64,000 bases of DNA from Phellopilus nigrolimitatus (GCA_021029095.1 JAJOHG010000024.1:62001-126000); one strand, 5' to 3'. Counted from the first letter of the stretch, positions 1-12,000 are shown. Made by a program: numbers and translations. The notes: a model not told the origin generated them from the letters alone.

Positions 1-1
1 T

Positions 2-351
2 GTTGCATTGGTGTTCTTGGGCGTGACAGGAGGGTACGTTGCGAAGACTATCTTTGGAGCAAATCCAAGCAGTAATCTAAGTTCTCCTTCTCCAGAATAA
101 CCATTTCCCTCGGTTTAAGTATCATTACACACCCTTCTCTCACCTCCCGCATTGTTTTAGCCTCAGTGATAACACCATTGACTTTTCTCGTCGTTGTCGT
201 CCCTTCTTCTTCCTTCAGGGTCCTCATCAAACCTGGCCCACACGACCGCGCGAATCGCTACCTCCTGCACCGGCGCGCTTTCCATGACTATGGCAATCGC
301 ACTCCTTACGCGCTCGACGGCTTCGTATTCTTGGGCGAATATCTGGGATAG
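2..351 (+). other. unresolved left edge; possible 3' end of a truncated gene
   Basis: Three open frames compete here and I cannot choose between them. A plus-strand frame from base 2 to the stop at 98-100 encodes a hydrophobic glycine-rich segment (starting VALVFLGVTGGYVAK) that could be a C-terminal membrane anchor of a gene beginning outside the window. A pyrimidine-rich tract ending in CAG at 216-218 looks like a 3' splice site. It is followed by a 44-residue frame rich in Arg, Tyr and Asp that stops at 349-351. On the minus strand an ATG at 366 opens a plausible 67-residue frame. These readings exclude one another in part. No family was recognised. Confidence 0.25.
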
Positions 352-609
352 ATTGTGGGTCGCCAACGGGGCAGGCTGGGGGACGGCGCGGGAAAGGGGC
401 TTCGATACTCTGTTTTGTGCGCTATGGGCCGGAGGCGGGATAGCAGACTGGGGACTGAGAAGATGGATCGGAGAAGATCCTGATGAGGTGATTTTTCATT
501 TGGTCTACGGCGAAATAATTATTGATTACGCGTTTCAGAAATGGGACACTTATCTGTCCGAGTACACGTCTACGCTACCGAATGCCCACGACCGTGCAGG
601 TGCTTTTAG

Positions 610-1858
610 ACCTCTTTCTTCTGGTGGGATCGCCTGCTTGCCAAGCTTCATTTGTCCTCCTCCTCTCCGGCCCGTCCTCTTGACATCCTCTTTCCTAGCG
701 ACGCGGATCTGGCCTTCAAGCCGCCGTATGCCTCCATTCCAGGAACTCCCTTCGACGAGAAGCCGGCCGCTTACCTTTCGAAGGAGGATCTGCAAAGAGC
801 AGTCTCGCCAGCTGCCTACAATTGGGACCCACCCAGCCCGGCGAAGGGCGCCGGGTTCTTGCGCAAGAACCAGCATCGCGGACTCGGCTTCAAGAAAGTA
901 GTCCACCATGATACGTCAGACCTAGGCTCTGAAACCGACCGTTTCAACCTCGCGCGCAGCCCGACATGCCTGCAGAAGACAAAGGGCGCGAGGGCGCATC
1001 GCCGTCCGCAAAACGCGGTTGGGAAAGGGAGGCGCGCCGCGGTGCAGTTCCGGCCGAAAGACGGCTTCTCTTCCGACTCTGAGGAGGAGCCGTCAAGCGA
1101 AGACGAGCTGAAGACGCCGCTAACTACACCGCGTAAAGGCGCAAGTGTGCGCGCATCCCCGATGGTGCGCATGGACTCGAGTGCTGATGTCCCTTTCTGG
1201 CACAACTATCCGTCCGTATTCCGGCTCTGATCGAGGTCAGAACTCCGTAGAATTTCTCGACGGGATGGACATAGAGGAGGAGAAAGCGCGTTTGGCGGAG
1301 TTGAAGATCACCTTCGGCAACAGCGACAGAGGGAGAACCCCGCTGCCGCCACATACTGCGCCAGAGTACTCGGACGTCGAGGAAGACGTCACAGTCGCGC
1401 ACGCGCGCTCCGCCGGCTCGCCTCCGCCCAACGCCCCCGGCTGGAAACCGGAGTTCATTAAGCGCGCTGCTTCCTCCTCGAGTTCGTCTGCTGCTTCATC
1501 GGCGCAGAAGTACCGAGCGGCGGGGACCGTTTTGCCGCCCCGCGCCGTGCCGATGACGCCTTCAATCGTGCATGCCATCGGACGGCTTGCGAAGGCACAG
1601 GCTGCAGTCTACGGGGACGAGCTACAGAGTGGACGGCTCGCTGAGGCAACGGCTCCGCCAGCTGATTTAAGTGCACCCCATCAGTACCCGCCTCTCCCTC
1701 GACGTGAGCATGTCGCCGTTGCAATGGACGCGCGTGCTCCAGTACCAGGCCTACCAGTGACTAGGGATGGCCAACAAGCTCCGGGGGCAGATGATGCAGG
1801 AAAGTGGGATGACTTTTGGAGGGACATACAAATGAAAGCAGCCGAGGCGGAACGATAG
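610..1858 (+). CDS. hypothetical serine-rich, low-complexity protein (two or more exons)
   Basis: No family recognised. The first exon is open from 610 with no in-frame ATG near its left end, so the true start probably lies in an upstream exon; an ATG at 541 in another frame is a candidate. The exon encodes a Pro/Ser-rich, partly acidic sequence with a SDSEEEPSSEDE patch. The frame changes at an intron ending in GGTCAG at 1240, with a CTGAT branch point about 14 bases before it; the donor is probably at 1189, giving a 52-nt intron. The second exon carries poly-serine, Pro-rich stretches and a C-terminus ending KWDDFWRDIQMKAAEAER. Composition suggests an intrinsically disordered nuclear or regulatory protein, which is inference only. 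The codon pattern and spliced continuity support a real gene. Confidence 0.6.
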
Positions 1859-2251
1859 AACTCACCGTACTCTGCCTTGAACACCAGCCTCAACGTTTCG
1901 AAACGCGTTCGAAATTTACGACTATCACGAACACTTTTTATGACGAGACATGATCTCACGACTTCTTGATCACGATTGTCCTAGTACTTTATGTGTATTT
2001 CTTGTTTCTTGCCAGACTGTTGTTGTACTTGAGAACTTGTGAATTTTCACTATCACCACAGCGAGGGATAGGAGTCGTACAACTTCAAATCAATATCAAG
2101 GCTGTATAATGGGCACAGCGCGCCTCGCAGCCCGGCCATCTGGGTCGTCAATGTCAGATAAATGACTCCACAGCAAAACGGACCAAGCGCATGAATTCAA
2201 CGACCATGATCTCTATGTTACAATGCTCTCGCACGAAAGGTGTATCGGTAT

Positions 2252-2905
2252 TTACAAGGCGGGTTTGTTGATGAGAGTAGCTAGTTCACCCTTGTCCTCT
2301 AGATCGGACAAGTCACTCGAGCCTGCAACGAAGTCCATTAAGCTTGGTATAGTCGCGAGTTCGATCATCATAACTTACCACCGATGTGCTTCTCGTCTAG
2401 ATGGGATTCGTTCAGCCTTGAGGGAAAGGAAAAGCAAGGTGAAATACGCACCGATGAAGATACTAGGCACCGTGCGCTGCTCAGTTTTCTCGAGGAGATA
2501 GCTCTGGATTTCCGCGCCATCGCCGCGCTGGTCCAGCCTGTTGACGCAGCGCACACCGCTCGTCAGCTTACAAAACCGCGCAAGCCCAGAAAACGCGACG
2601 TACTCGAGGATCGTGGCGGAGACTCCACCGTACTTGCTTTGGAGGAGCGTCTTCGCCTTGGCGCAATATGGGCAGTAGCTCTTGCTGAACACCACGATGC
2701 GGTTGTTCGCGATAGTGCTCTGCACGGTCCACAGAGTCAGCCGGCGTGCTCGCTGCTCTGTCGACAACAGCGAACTCACGTTAACAAGAGTCTTGACGTC
2801 GACCATGTTTGTGGAGGAGGACGATGATGGTCTGGAGAAGAGGTAGCTTCGGATCGATGAGAGCATGACAGGGGACGTCAGTGGCCTTCTTATAGCGCAG
2901 AGCAT
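2252..2905 (-). CDS. dithiol glutaredoxin with probable mitochondrial-targeted long form
   Basis: Class I glutaredoxin: reduces disulfides and glutathionylated proteins using glutathione. The dithiol active site CPYC follows RIVVFSKSY, and the TVPSIFI glutathione-binding strand and the HIGGSSDL glycine pair are present. Four introns are inferred: 2720-2779 (GTGAGT to GCAG), one with donor GTACGT inside the ATILE|LDQR segment, one after SIFI, and a last one splitting the GG motif. Splicing gives a continuous core ending INKPAL and a stop at 2252-2254. Three in-frame ATGs exist: 2905, 2866 and 2806. The segment from 2866 (MLSSIRSYLFSRPSSSSS) is basic, serine-rich and lacks acidic residues, like a mitochondrial presequence, while 2806 (MVDVKTLV) would give the cytosolic core. 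Yeast Grx2 uses alternative starts in the same way. Confidence 0.9.
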
Positions 2906-3579
2906 CCCGAGCTTGTCGCAGGCATCGCGTCATAAATTGCCTTTCCGTCGGCGAGCACGTGACATCCCGTGTCACAATTTGTAACCAAGGCATGACTTTT
3001 GGTCAGCCTAACAAATTTCTGGACACATTGATTTGAAATACTTTCGGAGCTGTGGACTGGCCTCGGACCAAGCCATTTATATGCCATGTATTTGTTCTAC
3101 GTATGTCAGTAACATTCAAATATGCAAGAAAAAAACTTATATTCAAACTGACAGCTCTAGATTGGCTCGGGGCTAGGATTCGGATTTTTTCTAAATTGAC
3201 TCGGGACTAAATTCGAAATTTTTCTTGGTTTGGCAAAGTCGGATCCGAACGTATATTTTTCCATTCATTGTCTGCAGATGCATACCCGAAACTTCAGTAT
3301 CGAATGAAGATAGCAGCTTGTGTTTCCTTACAAAACTAGGTCCACTCTCTGAGGACTGAGAACATCCATTTGTCACAGATAACTTGTATTTGACCGTTGT
3401 GAAAGCATGGAAAAAGCGTATTACAATTTCCAAGGCCACCAATCACGACAATCAAACTACACGAATAAACCAATTAAAAAATTGAAAGGAAGTTCCAATC
3501 CATTCGCTGATGACCATCTTCCACTGAAGAAGCGGAGAAGTAGGTGACAGCAGCGAAGAGAAGAGAAGAGAAGGTCCCC
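2906..3579. repeat. AT-rich intergenic stretch with an imperfect direct repeat
   Basis: No coding frame of credible composition. At about 3161-3224 two roughly 31-base imperfect copies lie head to tail; each has TTGGCTCGGG or TTGACTCGGG, then CTA, then ATTCG followed by a T-rich tail. The rest is intergenic sequence between the glutaredoxin promoter and the 3' end of U2. Confidence 0.35.
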
Positions 3580-3762
3580 CGACGACACAAGCCGGCAGTG
3601 CAATAGCAAGGTCATCGCGCCGCCCGCGGTGCAAGCAGAGCGCAGGCGGGCAAGGGCGGCAAAAATTAGATAACCAGAAATGAGGGCGGTGCCCTCATAA
3701 TAGTGGTTAAACTATTAAGAACAGATACTACACTTGATCTAAGCCAAAAGGCCAGAGTGGTA
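3580..3762 (-). ncRNA. U2 spliceosomal snRNA
   Basis: U2 RNA pairs with the intron branch point. On the minus strand the conserved 5' block is present: GGCCTTTTGGCTTAGATCAA, then the branch-point recognition region GTGTAGTATCTGTTCTT. A stem-loop region follows, then the Sm site AATTTTTG at about 3661-3668. The terminal stem-loop IV region carries the U2B''/A'-type loop TATTGCACTGCC near 3595-3606. The span from about ten bases before GGCC to the base of stem IV is about 183 nt, close to usual U2 size (about 187 in human). The exact 5' and 3' ends are placed by analogy. Confidence 0.93.
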
Positions 3763-3788
3763 AGGTTTCAAGCAGGGAGACCGAGTGC

Positions 3789-3795
3789 TTTTATA
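3789..3795 (-). promoter_or_regulatory. TATA box of the U2 snRNA gene
   Basis: TATAAAA on the minus strand, 27-33 bases upstream of the inferred U2 5' end and followed by GCACTCGG. Position and sequence fit a TATA-type snRNA promoter. Confidence 0.6.
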
Positions 3796-6700
3796 CGATA
3801 GAGGGCGTGCACGGACCAGGGGCGCTAGGCGGGACGGAAAAGGCAGGTACGTATATTTCTCGAAATCGCCTGGTGGCGCTAAACTCTGGCCAGCTCTTGC
3901 AATAGACAAAAGGTACGCATATTGCAAGTTGGGGTTCAGACGCACGCCGTAGAGTTGTAAAAACGCAGAGGTACATGCGTTTGTTTCTATACGTATATAT
4001 GACTCTTCATCTTCCACATCAAAAATCCATGCGATACTGACCTTCTGAAGCGGACGCTCATGTCATATAACAAGGAAGTAACCTGAGAGCGAGAGCTAGT
4101 TACGTTCGTTCATATAAAGTTTGTCGTCTACGAAACTCGCGGACCACCTACGTTAACAAGCGACTCCTTCATTTTTTTTTGACTTCTTCTCAGCTTAGCA
4201 GTCGTTCCACTCCAGCAATTTCGGCTTCGTCCCGTTCCACCAGCGTTTCTGATATCATATCAGTATAGGTATGAAGTCTGATACAACTATGCGATCACTG
4301 TTGACCGCTCCAGCTGACATATCAATCACCCTTTATTGTTCCTTATTCCTCCTGGAAATCAGTTCCGACATCAGGATATTTTCTCTTCGCAACCAAACAA
4401 TATTAGAGAGCAGTCCGGGCTTCTCAGCCCGGAAAACATTTATAATATTCCGAGCTTCCTCGCCTCCTTGCTGAAGTGGCCTGATATGCCAAGTACCTGA
4501 CATCGAGATCTCAGCACTAGCTCGGGGGTTCGGTCATACCGTCGATCAGCCTTCACCGGTCAATCCTCCTACATAGTGTGTAAACTAATCGAGCCATCTC
4601 TGAGATGCACGATACATCTTTGATGACCTGCTTCCCGCAACCACGCTTTTCACAGGGCCTCGGGTACAAAGCAAGACGAAAACGACGTGTATATGGAACA
4701 GTTGATGCAGCGGAGATTCGACTGTGCAACACATATGTGGAACTCTCTTTTCAGAGACGGCTACTCATTACCCCATTTTTTTCCCGGGCTGTTCTTTCTT
4801 CTTGGCTGTGTATGTCGAATACAGAATCTGATCGGGAGGGACCTGTTACAGTTGTGGGCATCGGCGGAGACCCTCAATCCTCGCTTCCGCCGTCTAATGC
4901 GATTGACTTGTTGCCACTGACCTCACAGGTACCCCCGCAGTGGCAGCAACATACATATTTCTATCTACTTCGGAGAATGAGAACGCAGTGCTTTATTGCC
5001 ATTACTGTAGGTTTGGGGCGGTCTCGATGGAGTTCCAGATCTCCTCCGTCTCATATTTTCGGCGGACTCTTCCTTCGCTGTATCATGGATCATGACCAAT
5101 AAGGTCCAGCAAAATCTCAAATGTTAGGCGGGAACGGCCTAGATCCCACAGTGCAGTTCTTCGGGTTTCCCACACCTATGTCAATGTGTGTACAGTCGTG
5201 AGTCCCTACTCGTGCCTTGTATTGACTATGACATGTGGGCCCTAGGTACAGCCAACACGCAGTCAGACAGACTCGGGCTAAGCGCTGATTACGCGCGCGA
5301 AGAAACGTTGCTAGTAACTATTTTCAGCTCGGTGACTTAACTTACTCGCCGCTAGGATGGGCTGGAAGATTGATATCTAAGAAGCATCCCCGATGCGTTC
5401 CGCGTCATGGTGTGCTGCACGGTAGAGAGACGGGCTGCTTAGAAGCCACCACTACAATCTGCGACTTTCCATGTCTGCTCGCTGCTTGTTACCGAAATTT
5501 ACGGAAAAGCGATTCCGAGAAATCCGGCGTCGGTGTAGACTCACAGCCGACTTTGGGGGCAGGCAGAGGCATCTCCTTCTCCGCGCATATTGCATTAGAC
5601 TTCTGATCCAAATACACATCTTTCCCCCCAAGAATAAGATGCGCTCTGCTCAAGGTTCACCGCCAGGTAAGGTTTCTGCGTGATCGCTTCCTTGCTTAAA
5701 TTTAGCTGCTATTCTACAGGGACAGATCAGCGTGCGTAGTCGCATATGCAACACGTAGCACCAGCCGGCTGTTGTGTGAGCTGTCGACGAAGAGAAGCGA
5801 GAAGGCGAGAAGGGGGCGACGAGCCCAATACAATATCGAGCTGTATCAAGCGAAGCCGAAGAACTGAAAGAGTTCGCCTCGAGAGGAACCGGGGACCCTG
5901 TGGCCCGCAGAAGACGAAGACGGAAGGAACGCCCCTTCCCCTCCCCCTCGTCTGAAATGCGTTCCTCCGCCCTCTCGCGCACCTCTCGGGGGCTTTGCAA
6001 ATCTAAATACCCAGATTTGCGCCACACTGCGTTTCGCGAAGGCCCATTCGTTCCAAAGCACGAGATGCAGATCTCTCTCCCGTAGTGGATCGACCCGCCC
6101 GATCTCGCTGAGACCCCGCCGCACGCGTCGAAGGCCTACTTATTAATCCAAAATAACTCTCCGGCAGACGGCACCCCGATAGTGCTCCCGACCGGCGGAG
6201 GGAATCAAGAACTGGAATGTTAAGATAAATTTAACTTGATTTACATACCGAGTACGGAGTATTACATGGGTGTTTTTGGGCCCTTTCAGGCCTTCCATTT
6301 CTGAGTGACGATTCATGATGACGAATGTCATGAGCGTCTCGTCATCAATCTTCAAATCAGGTTGGGCATCTATACGAGCAGATGCTATCATTTCTTAAAA
6401 TATATCTTTAAATGATCTTTTTCAAAGCGATGTGCGTGACTCCTTCCCATCGACATTATCCGATGCATAATCTACATGCTGCAACAAGATCTGCGCGAAT
6501 CTTCGCATGCTTGTCTTATCGACGCGAAAAGTGTCTATTTTCTGGCCCGTGTGTCCTGCCTGCGAAGCTTCCAATTAATTCATTTCACCTGGAGATCTCG
6601 TGAAGGACCCACTGACACGGGGGGAGGGAGATCTGATTGACGGCAAAACTTCCCGATCCGACGTCATGCCGGTCGGACACGGCTCACACGAGGCACACCC

Positions 6701-7091
6701 GCGCAAGCTAAAATTCTATCCTGATTTTCGTTTGGTCTTTTTATCTTGCATTCCCCCCTGACGTACTTATTCGGATAGATTTCCATTCTTGCAGCCGTCT
6801 TTACCGTAATCGTTGTTTTCCCTCTCCATCGCATTCTCCCTGCTTGTTTGAGCATGCCGGGGGACTGACTGCGTGCGGCCTCCTGACTATCTTACTGGTT
6901 TATTCCACGTGTTCGGGACGATCGATGCACGTACATGGGCATGGCCGCAATACTTCCAGCCAACGAATACAATAACAAAGGTACACACAACCAAAAAAGA
7001 ATCAATCAAAAAATCACAAAAATCGCAAGCATATCGGAGCTTGCGAATCGCGAAGACGATTCGGTGTGTCCTGTGACCAGCAAAATCGCGG
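3796..7091. other. long intergenic stretch without a convincing gene
   Basis: Open frames exist (for example plus 4605-5102 and minus 5846-6124). They lack consistent codon bias, recognisable domains or spliced continuations, and several overlap frames on the opposite strand. The stretch is AT-richer than the flanking genes. It may hold decayed genes or transposon remnants, but I found no terminal repeats, transposase or reverse transcriptase motifs. Confidence 0.4.
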
Positions 7092-10000
7092 TCAGAGCTT
7101 GGCGGGGTTCGTCCACTTGGGCTTCCGTTTCTATTGCGCATCGATGGGGGCGGATTAGGAACCCACGCAGAGATGGTCCGGCACACGAAAAGAGGGCAGC
7201 TAGCTCACCTCCGCGAACGCTCTGAGGCCCTCCTGCAGAACAAAAACAAAAATAGGTGAGCGAAACCCAAAGCCAAAAGGACAAGAGGAAAGGACATGAC
7301 GCAAGATCCAGCACAGGCCCCAGCCCCAGAGCGCAGGGGCACGGGCAGGCGCGAGGCGAAAAGGCTAAGCGGGAAAACTGTCTTTTGGCTTTACCTTTAT
7401 GTTATCTCCGGCGAAGTGGCGCACGCTCTCCGCGGCGCGCGCGTGCGCGACCGTCGCGTCCTCGACGCTCCCGTGCTGCCACGCGAGCGCGATCCCGCGC
7501 TTCGTGCTCTGCACCGCGTCGGGCGAGCAGTCGCGTGTCATCGCGCGCGCCCACTCGAGCGCCGTGGCGAGGACGCGCTCCCCGGCACGAGCTGGTTCAC
7601 GCTTCAGGACCAAAACGGGGGGGGGGGGGGGGGGGTGAGTGGCGGGTGGGTGGGTGGTTCATCATTTTTTTTTTTTAAATGCGAGAAGAAAAAAAAGAAA
7701 TGAAAGAAATGAAAAAAAGGCACCAACGCGTCGGAGATCGTCTCAGATAAGGAAACAAAAGCGGAAAAGGGGGGAAATAACGCACAAACGAAAGCGGCTG
7801 CACGCCTCCTGCGCGGTGACCGTCCGGCCCAGGAGCATCATTTCCGAGGCGAGCTGGCAAGCGCGAAGCACGAGAAGAGAAAGAAGAGGGCGTGACGTGA
7901 GCCCATCATCACATGCCATAAAGCGGAAGCGCGGCTTCTTTCGAAGACGTGTGTCGATGTCGACGCCGGACAAGGACACACAAGCAGGCACACGAAGCGA
8001 AGCGAAGCGTAGCGCGTTTACTCACCTGCCGGCCGGCGATGGAGACAAGACGCGGGATGCCTGCGGGGGTAAGCTGCTTCAGGCCCATACTAGGAAGTCG
8101 GACAGAGAAAAATAGACGGGAGGAAGTAGAACGCGTCAATCGACAGGAAGTGTTGTGGATATACCCATGGGTCAAAGACAACCCGCGGAGCTAAGTTCGA
8201 ATCCGTATTTCCTTCATATAATAGCGGCGTGCCGTGCCGGACAGCCGGTATTCTCAGACAGTCAACAATTGCACGAAGGGCAAAGAGGAGGGGTACAGCA
8301 GAAATGCGCAACGGGAGAAAAGGCAGATTCCGAGAAGGGGCAAAAACTAAAGAAAAAGAAAAGAAGAGTAACAACACACCTCCCGAAGCGACAGTGACGC
8401 CGACCTTGACCTCCGGCAGCGCGAACGTCGCGTCGTCCGCGGCGACGACCAGGTCGCAGTTCAGGAGCATCTCGACGCCCCCGCCAAACGCGCCCCCGAC
8501 GACGGCCGCAATGAGCGGCTTGCACGACGCCGTGCGCCGCGAGACGCCCGCGAAGCCGTGCGTCGACGCCGCGATCCCCGCCGGGCTGTGCGCGCTGCGC
8601 TCGGACTCGAGCTTCCCGCTCGCCTGCGCCCACCTGTTATTATTGCATCAAAAACAAACAAGGAAGAAAGCGGCAGGAGGATGCGTGATCGAGAATGCGT
8701 TTGTTTTTGTTTTTGTTTTTGTTTTTGTTTTTGTTTTTGTTGTCGTATTTTGGTGGCGCGGGCGCGGGCGCGCGGCAGGGAATTAGAAGATTTTGCGAAG
8801 CGGAAGCGTGATGCGCGCGAGGCAAGGGTGGGTCCGCAGTCCGTTGTTCGTAGAGCGCAGACGGGAAGAAACGCCAGCCAGCGCGTTGAAAATCGACGTT
8901 TGCGTGGACGTTGTGCGGATCATGGAGTGGACTTTGAATTACGAGGGTTATAAAATTGTCCAGAACGGGCCAGCGATTGCCATAGCCAGGAAGGAGGGTG
9001 CGAAGCGCGTGTCACACGAGGAGCGAGTTCGGGGCCGTTGTGCGGCAAAACATTTCGACGAGAGCAGTTTGTTGTGTTGTGGTGATGAACAGTTGCGAGT
9101 TAAACGCCACCGAAGCAGCCGGATAGATAGGTTCCAGCCACAGGGTTTGCGGGTAGCGCGACGAGTAGAGTTGGACAGAAAGAAACGCGGGCGGTGCCGC
9201 AGTTCGGTTTCGGCGCGCAGAATCCAAGTATTGTATAGTCGGCAATCGCAGTGTGGGCGTCCAGAGTCGGCGAAGGCAAGGCGCCCGATGTCGGCGTCGG
9301 CGTCGACCGAGCGGTTGGGACGGGGAAAAAAAAAGGAATCGGAGCGACATCAGCAAACCAATCAGCGAAGCGCCTCGAATGAATACACCGGCAGGTAACG
9401 CCCTTCGCTCTTCGACCGCGAAGGCGCGCGAAGCCGAAGGCGTTTATTTTCCCACTCATCAATCAGAGAAAATAACGCGTATGGTATGGGGCGCACAGGG
9501 AGGAAGGGAGAAAGGGAGGGAAAGGAAGGGAGGCGCGAAGAGGAGGACTCACGCCTTCAGGTCGGCGCCTGCGCAGAAGACGCGTCCTGCGCCTGTTAGA
9601 ATGCCTACCCTGCGAGTCCAAATGGACAGAGCCAGACAAGCGGTAAGCCGACGGGTGTGTGCGTTCAAGTCGTCGACAGATAACGGGCGTATTCAATATA
9701 CAGTAGAAATAAATAAACATTAAAGGGATTATCAGCCACATGTCAGTAAAAAATTCAGGATAAAATGGGAGCGGATCTCTATCCGCTGTGAGATCATCGA
9801 TCAAGGTAAGGATTAAGAGATTAGGGAGGCCCGTCGATCATTGCAACGCAATGCGCGAAAAGAGCAGGCGGATAACGAGATCGCGCGGGGGCAAGAGATA
9901 ACCATCCGTTGCACACGAAGTGGGCCACGCACCATAAGCTCGGCTCGTCGTCGAACCACGCGAGGGTGCGCTCGATGTCCGCTTGCAGACCTGGCGACAT

Positions 10001-10123
10001 CGCGTTGCGCGCGGCGGGGCGGTTGAGCGTCAGCAGCACGACGTGCGCCGCCGGGAAGGAGACTTTGAGCGCGTCCGAGATCGCGGGCGGCGGGCGCGCG
10101 AATTGCGGCGTCCCGTCGGCCAT
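7092..10123 (-). CDS. enoyl-CoA hydratase/isomerase (crotonase family), probably peroxisomal; one apparent frameshift
   Basis: Hydrates trans-2-enoyl-CoA in fatty acid beta-oxidation. Eight exons are inferred: 9933-10123, 9553-9609, 8380-8633, 8026-8060, 7786-7853, 7395-7601, 7209-7232 and 7092-7130. Landmarks in order: LTLNRPAARNAMS, the oxyanion segment LTGAGRVFCAGADLKA, GGAFGGGVEMLLNCDLVVA, FALPEVKVGV, GGIPRL, SPDAVQSTKRG, EGLRAFAE and the C-terminus NPAKL. The terminal AKL is a good PTS1 peroxisomal signal. Introns reach about 919 nt, far longer than those of its neighbours. The exon beginning at 7601 reads naturally as VNQLVPG but then needs a one-base shift at the four-base C run 7580-7583 to continue as ERVLATALEWA. 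That is either a sequence error or a real lesion. Family assignment is secure; functionality is not. Confidence 0.85.
7617..7635. repeat. homopolymer G run (about 19 nt)
   Basis: About 19 consecutive G on the plus strand, so a C tract on the gene strand, in the intron just upstream of enoyl-CoA hydratase exon 6. A run of 12 T follows at about 7665-7676. Such runs are prone to sequencing error and slippage. Confidence 0.9.
8701..8742. repeat. (GTTTTT)n microsatellite
   Basis: About seven tandem copies of a six-base G+T5 unit within the longest intron of the enoyl-CoA hydratase gene. Confidence 0.9.
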
Positions 10124-12000
10124 TATTTATTTATGTTGTCGTTGTTGGTCCGGCGCGGCCTGCGATTATTTGGGATCGAGGCAACTTCTGTGTCAGAGGC
10201 TAGATAAGTAGAACACGTCAGTCAGGTCGCGAACCGACATAAGACACAAGACACCCGCTTCAGAGCGAAAAAAAAAAGCAATATAAACTGGAAGCTGAAA
10301 CGCAACTAGGCAGATATGTAGATGATTCCTTCGTGCTCTCCCGGCGTGCGTCGGAATGCGGAGTGCTTGGGGGCCCCTAGAGACAAATTTCAATCGATAT
10401 CGGAGCAAGCAAGCGCGCAAGCAGCTCGGGACGCTACGGCTACGGCTCCTTGGTATCGTCGCAACAGACAGCGCTAACGCACGGAAAATTGGTTGCTATG
10501 CGGAGCACGGCAGAACGAAAAGAAAAGAGGGACCAAGAAGTAAGCGCGCAAAATGGACGAACAGGTGGGTATCGATGATGACTCACGCGTAAACCGTACC
10601 GTACCGAAGAGGGAAAAGAAAAGAAAAAAATCACACCAGAAAAAAGGGCGAAACGGACCGAAACGGGAGGGGTGCCACTGAAACCAGAATCGGAAGCGCC
10701 GTGCGACACGACGATATGGCGGATGGCGGATGGCGGATGGCGGATGGGGTGCGTCGGTCGAGTCACGGCCGGGGCGTCGTCACATCGCAGCAGCGTGCGT
10801 GCGTGGTGTGTGTGGGGAAAAACATCGATTGCGGGGAAGGTTCGCCGGGTCGCTTAGTCACATGCAATCACGGGCCTCCCTAGCCGAATCTAGCCGAATC
10901 TAGCCGACGGCTATGTGCCGGGCGCGTGGTGGCCACAATACCGGGGGGGAGGTGACGCACTAATGAGCGTGACGCAACGTGACTTACGCGTTCTTTTTTG
11001 CCCATGGAGTCGGAGGCGGCGGGTCGCCCACCCACCCTCTCCATTCTTCGGCCGCTCCGGCTCGGACGCCCGCGTGCGTGCGTGCGCGCTGAGCCTGATT
11101 CTGATAGACTCGAGTGTGCCAGTGCCCAGTGCCTGACCAGACGCGTCGGGCGGCGAGAATTAAAATAAAAAAAGGAGATGGAGAGATGCACGTTCCCAAG
11201 GACCACCTTGCAGGCGCGCGCCGAAGCGTCTCACGATGGAGCGGGAACGGCTTCGCGCCTTTGGCCCAGCTCACGCACGCACGCACGCACGCAATAATGG
11301 CGTCCCCCGCCCCACAGACAAAAGAGCATGCGGTGTGAGTGTGAAAACGCATGTGCGATAATATACGCCCGGCGACGTGGCTGCGGGCAGAATGATAATT
11401 GACAGACAGACAGACAGACAAACAGACACGGGCGGAAGATAGAATAGTATACAATACACATGGATGGCAACATTAACATTAGTGTGGCTTCTCTTCTTGA
11501 TCCTTCGTCTCCGGAGCGCGAAATAGATTGGTACAACAGCAGTGGAAAAAGCAAGAGCAAGATGATATGAAGTGGTGAACGCAAAAACGTGGATGGTTGG
11601 GGCTGGGGTTGGGGAGAAGTGGAAGGGAAGGGCAGCAGGGCGGTGGGGCCACTGACTGCAGAATTAGCGACGCGCGGCGGCGGCGGCATCGGGCGGTGCA
11701 GTGTACGCAGTACGGGTATGAATGTAGGGTATGGCGGACGATGATGTCTCTGAGCAGGTGCGGACAATGACGACGGGGCACGTAGCATGTGCAAAACAAT
11801 GTGACCTAACGAACAAGCACGGAACCACGTCAGCCAGGGCCGGACGGGGGAGCATAGCGAACAAAAAGAACAAAAGAGAGACGACGTACAAGAAAAGGAT
11901 ACGATGAGAGGCAGCAGCAGCTCCAAGAAGAAGAAAAAACACAGCTCAGCTAACGGATCGAGTACACCGGGAAACGCGCGCGCGAGTCGACCGCGCCCGT
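10124..12000. repeat. intergenic region rich in microsatellites
   Basis: No convincing gene. Simple repeats include a 7-base ATGGCGG unit repeated about 4.5 times at 10715-10747, CTAGCCGAAT repeated at about 10881-10905, an ACGC tract near 11273-11292 and a GACA tract near 11401-11422. The long minus-strand frame spanning 11231-12058 crosses these repeats and has no protein-like character. The upstream region of the enoyl-CoA hydratase gene lies at the left end. Confidence 0.5.

Noticed and set aside
4605..5102. 165-codon plus-strand frame
   Set aside because: No coding bias, motif or promoter; it overlaps other frames in an AT-richer intergenic stretch.
8155..8225. Possible tRNA from a GTTCGAATCC B-box-like sequence
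   Set aside because: The flanking bases do not form a T-stem and no A-box or acceptor stem could be folded; it lies in an intron of the enoyl-CoA hydratase gene.
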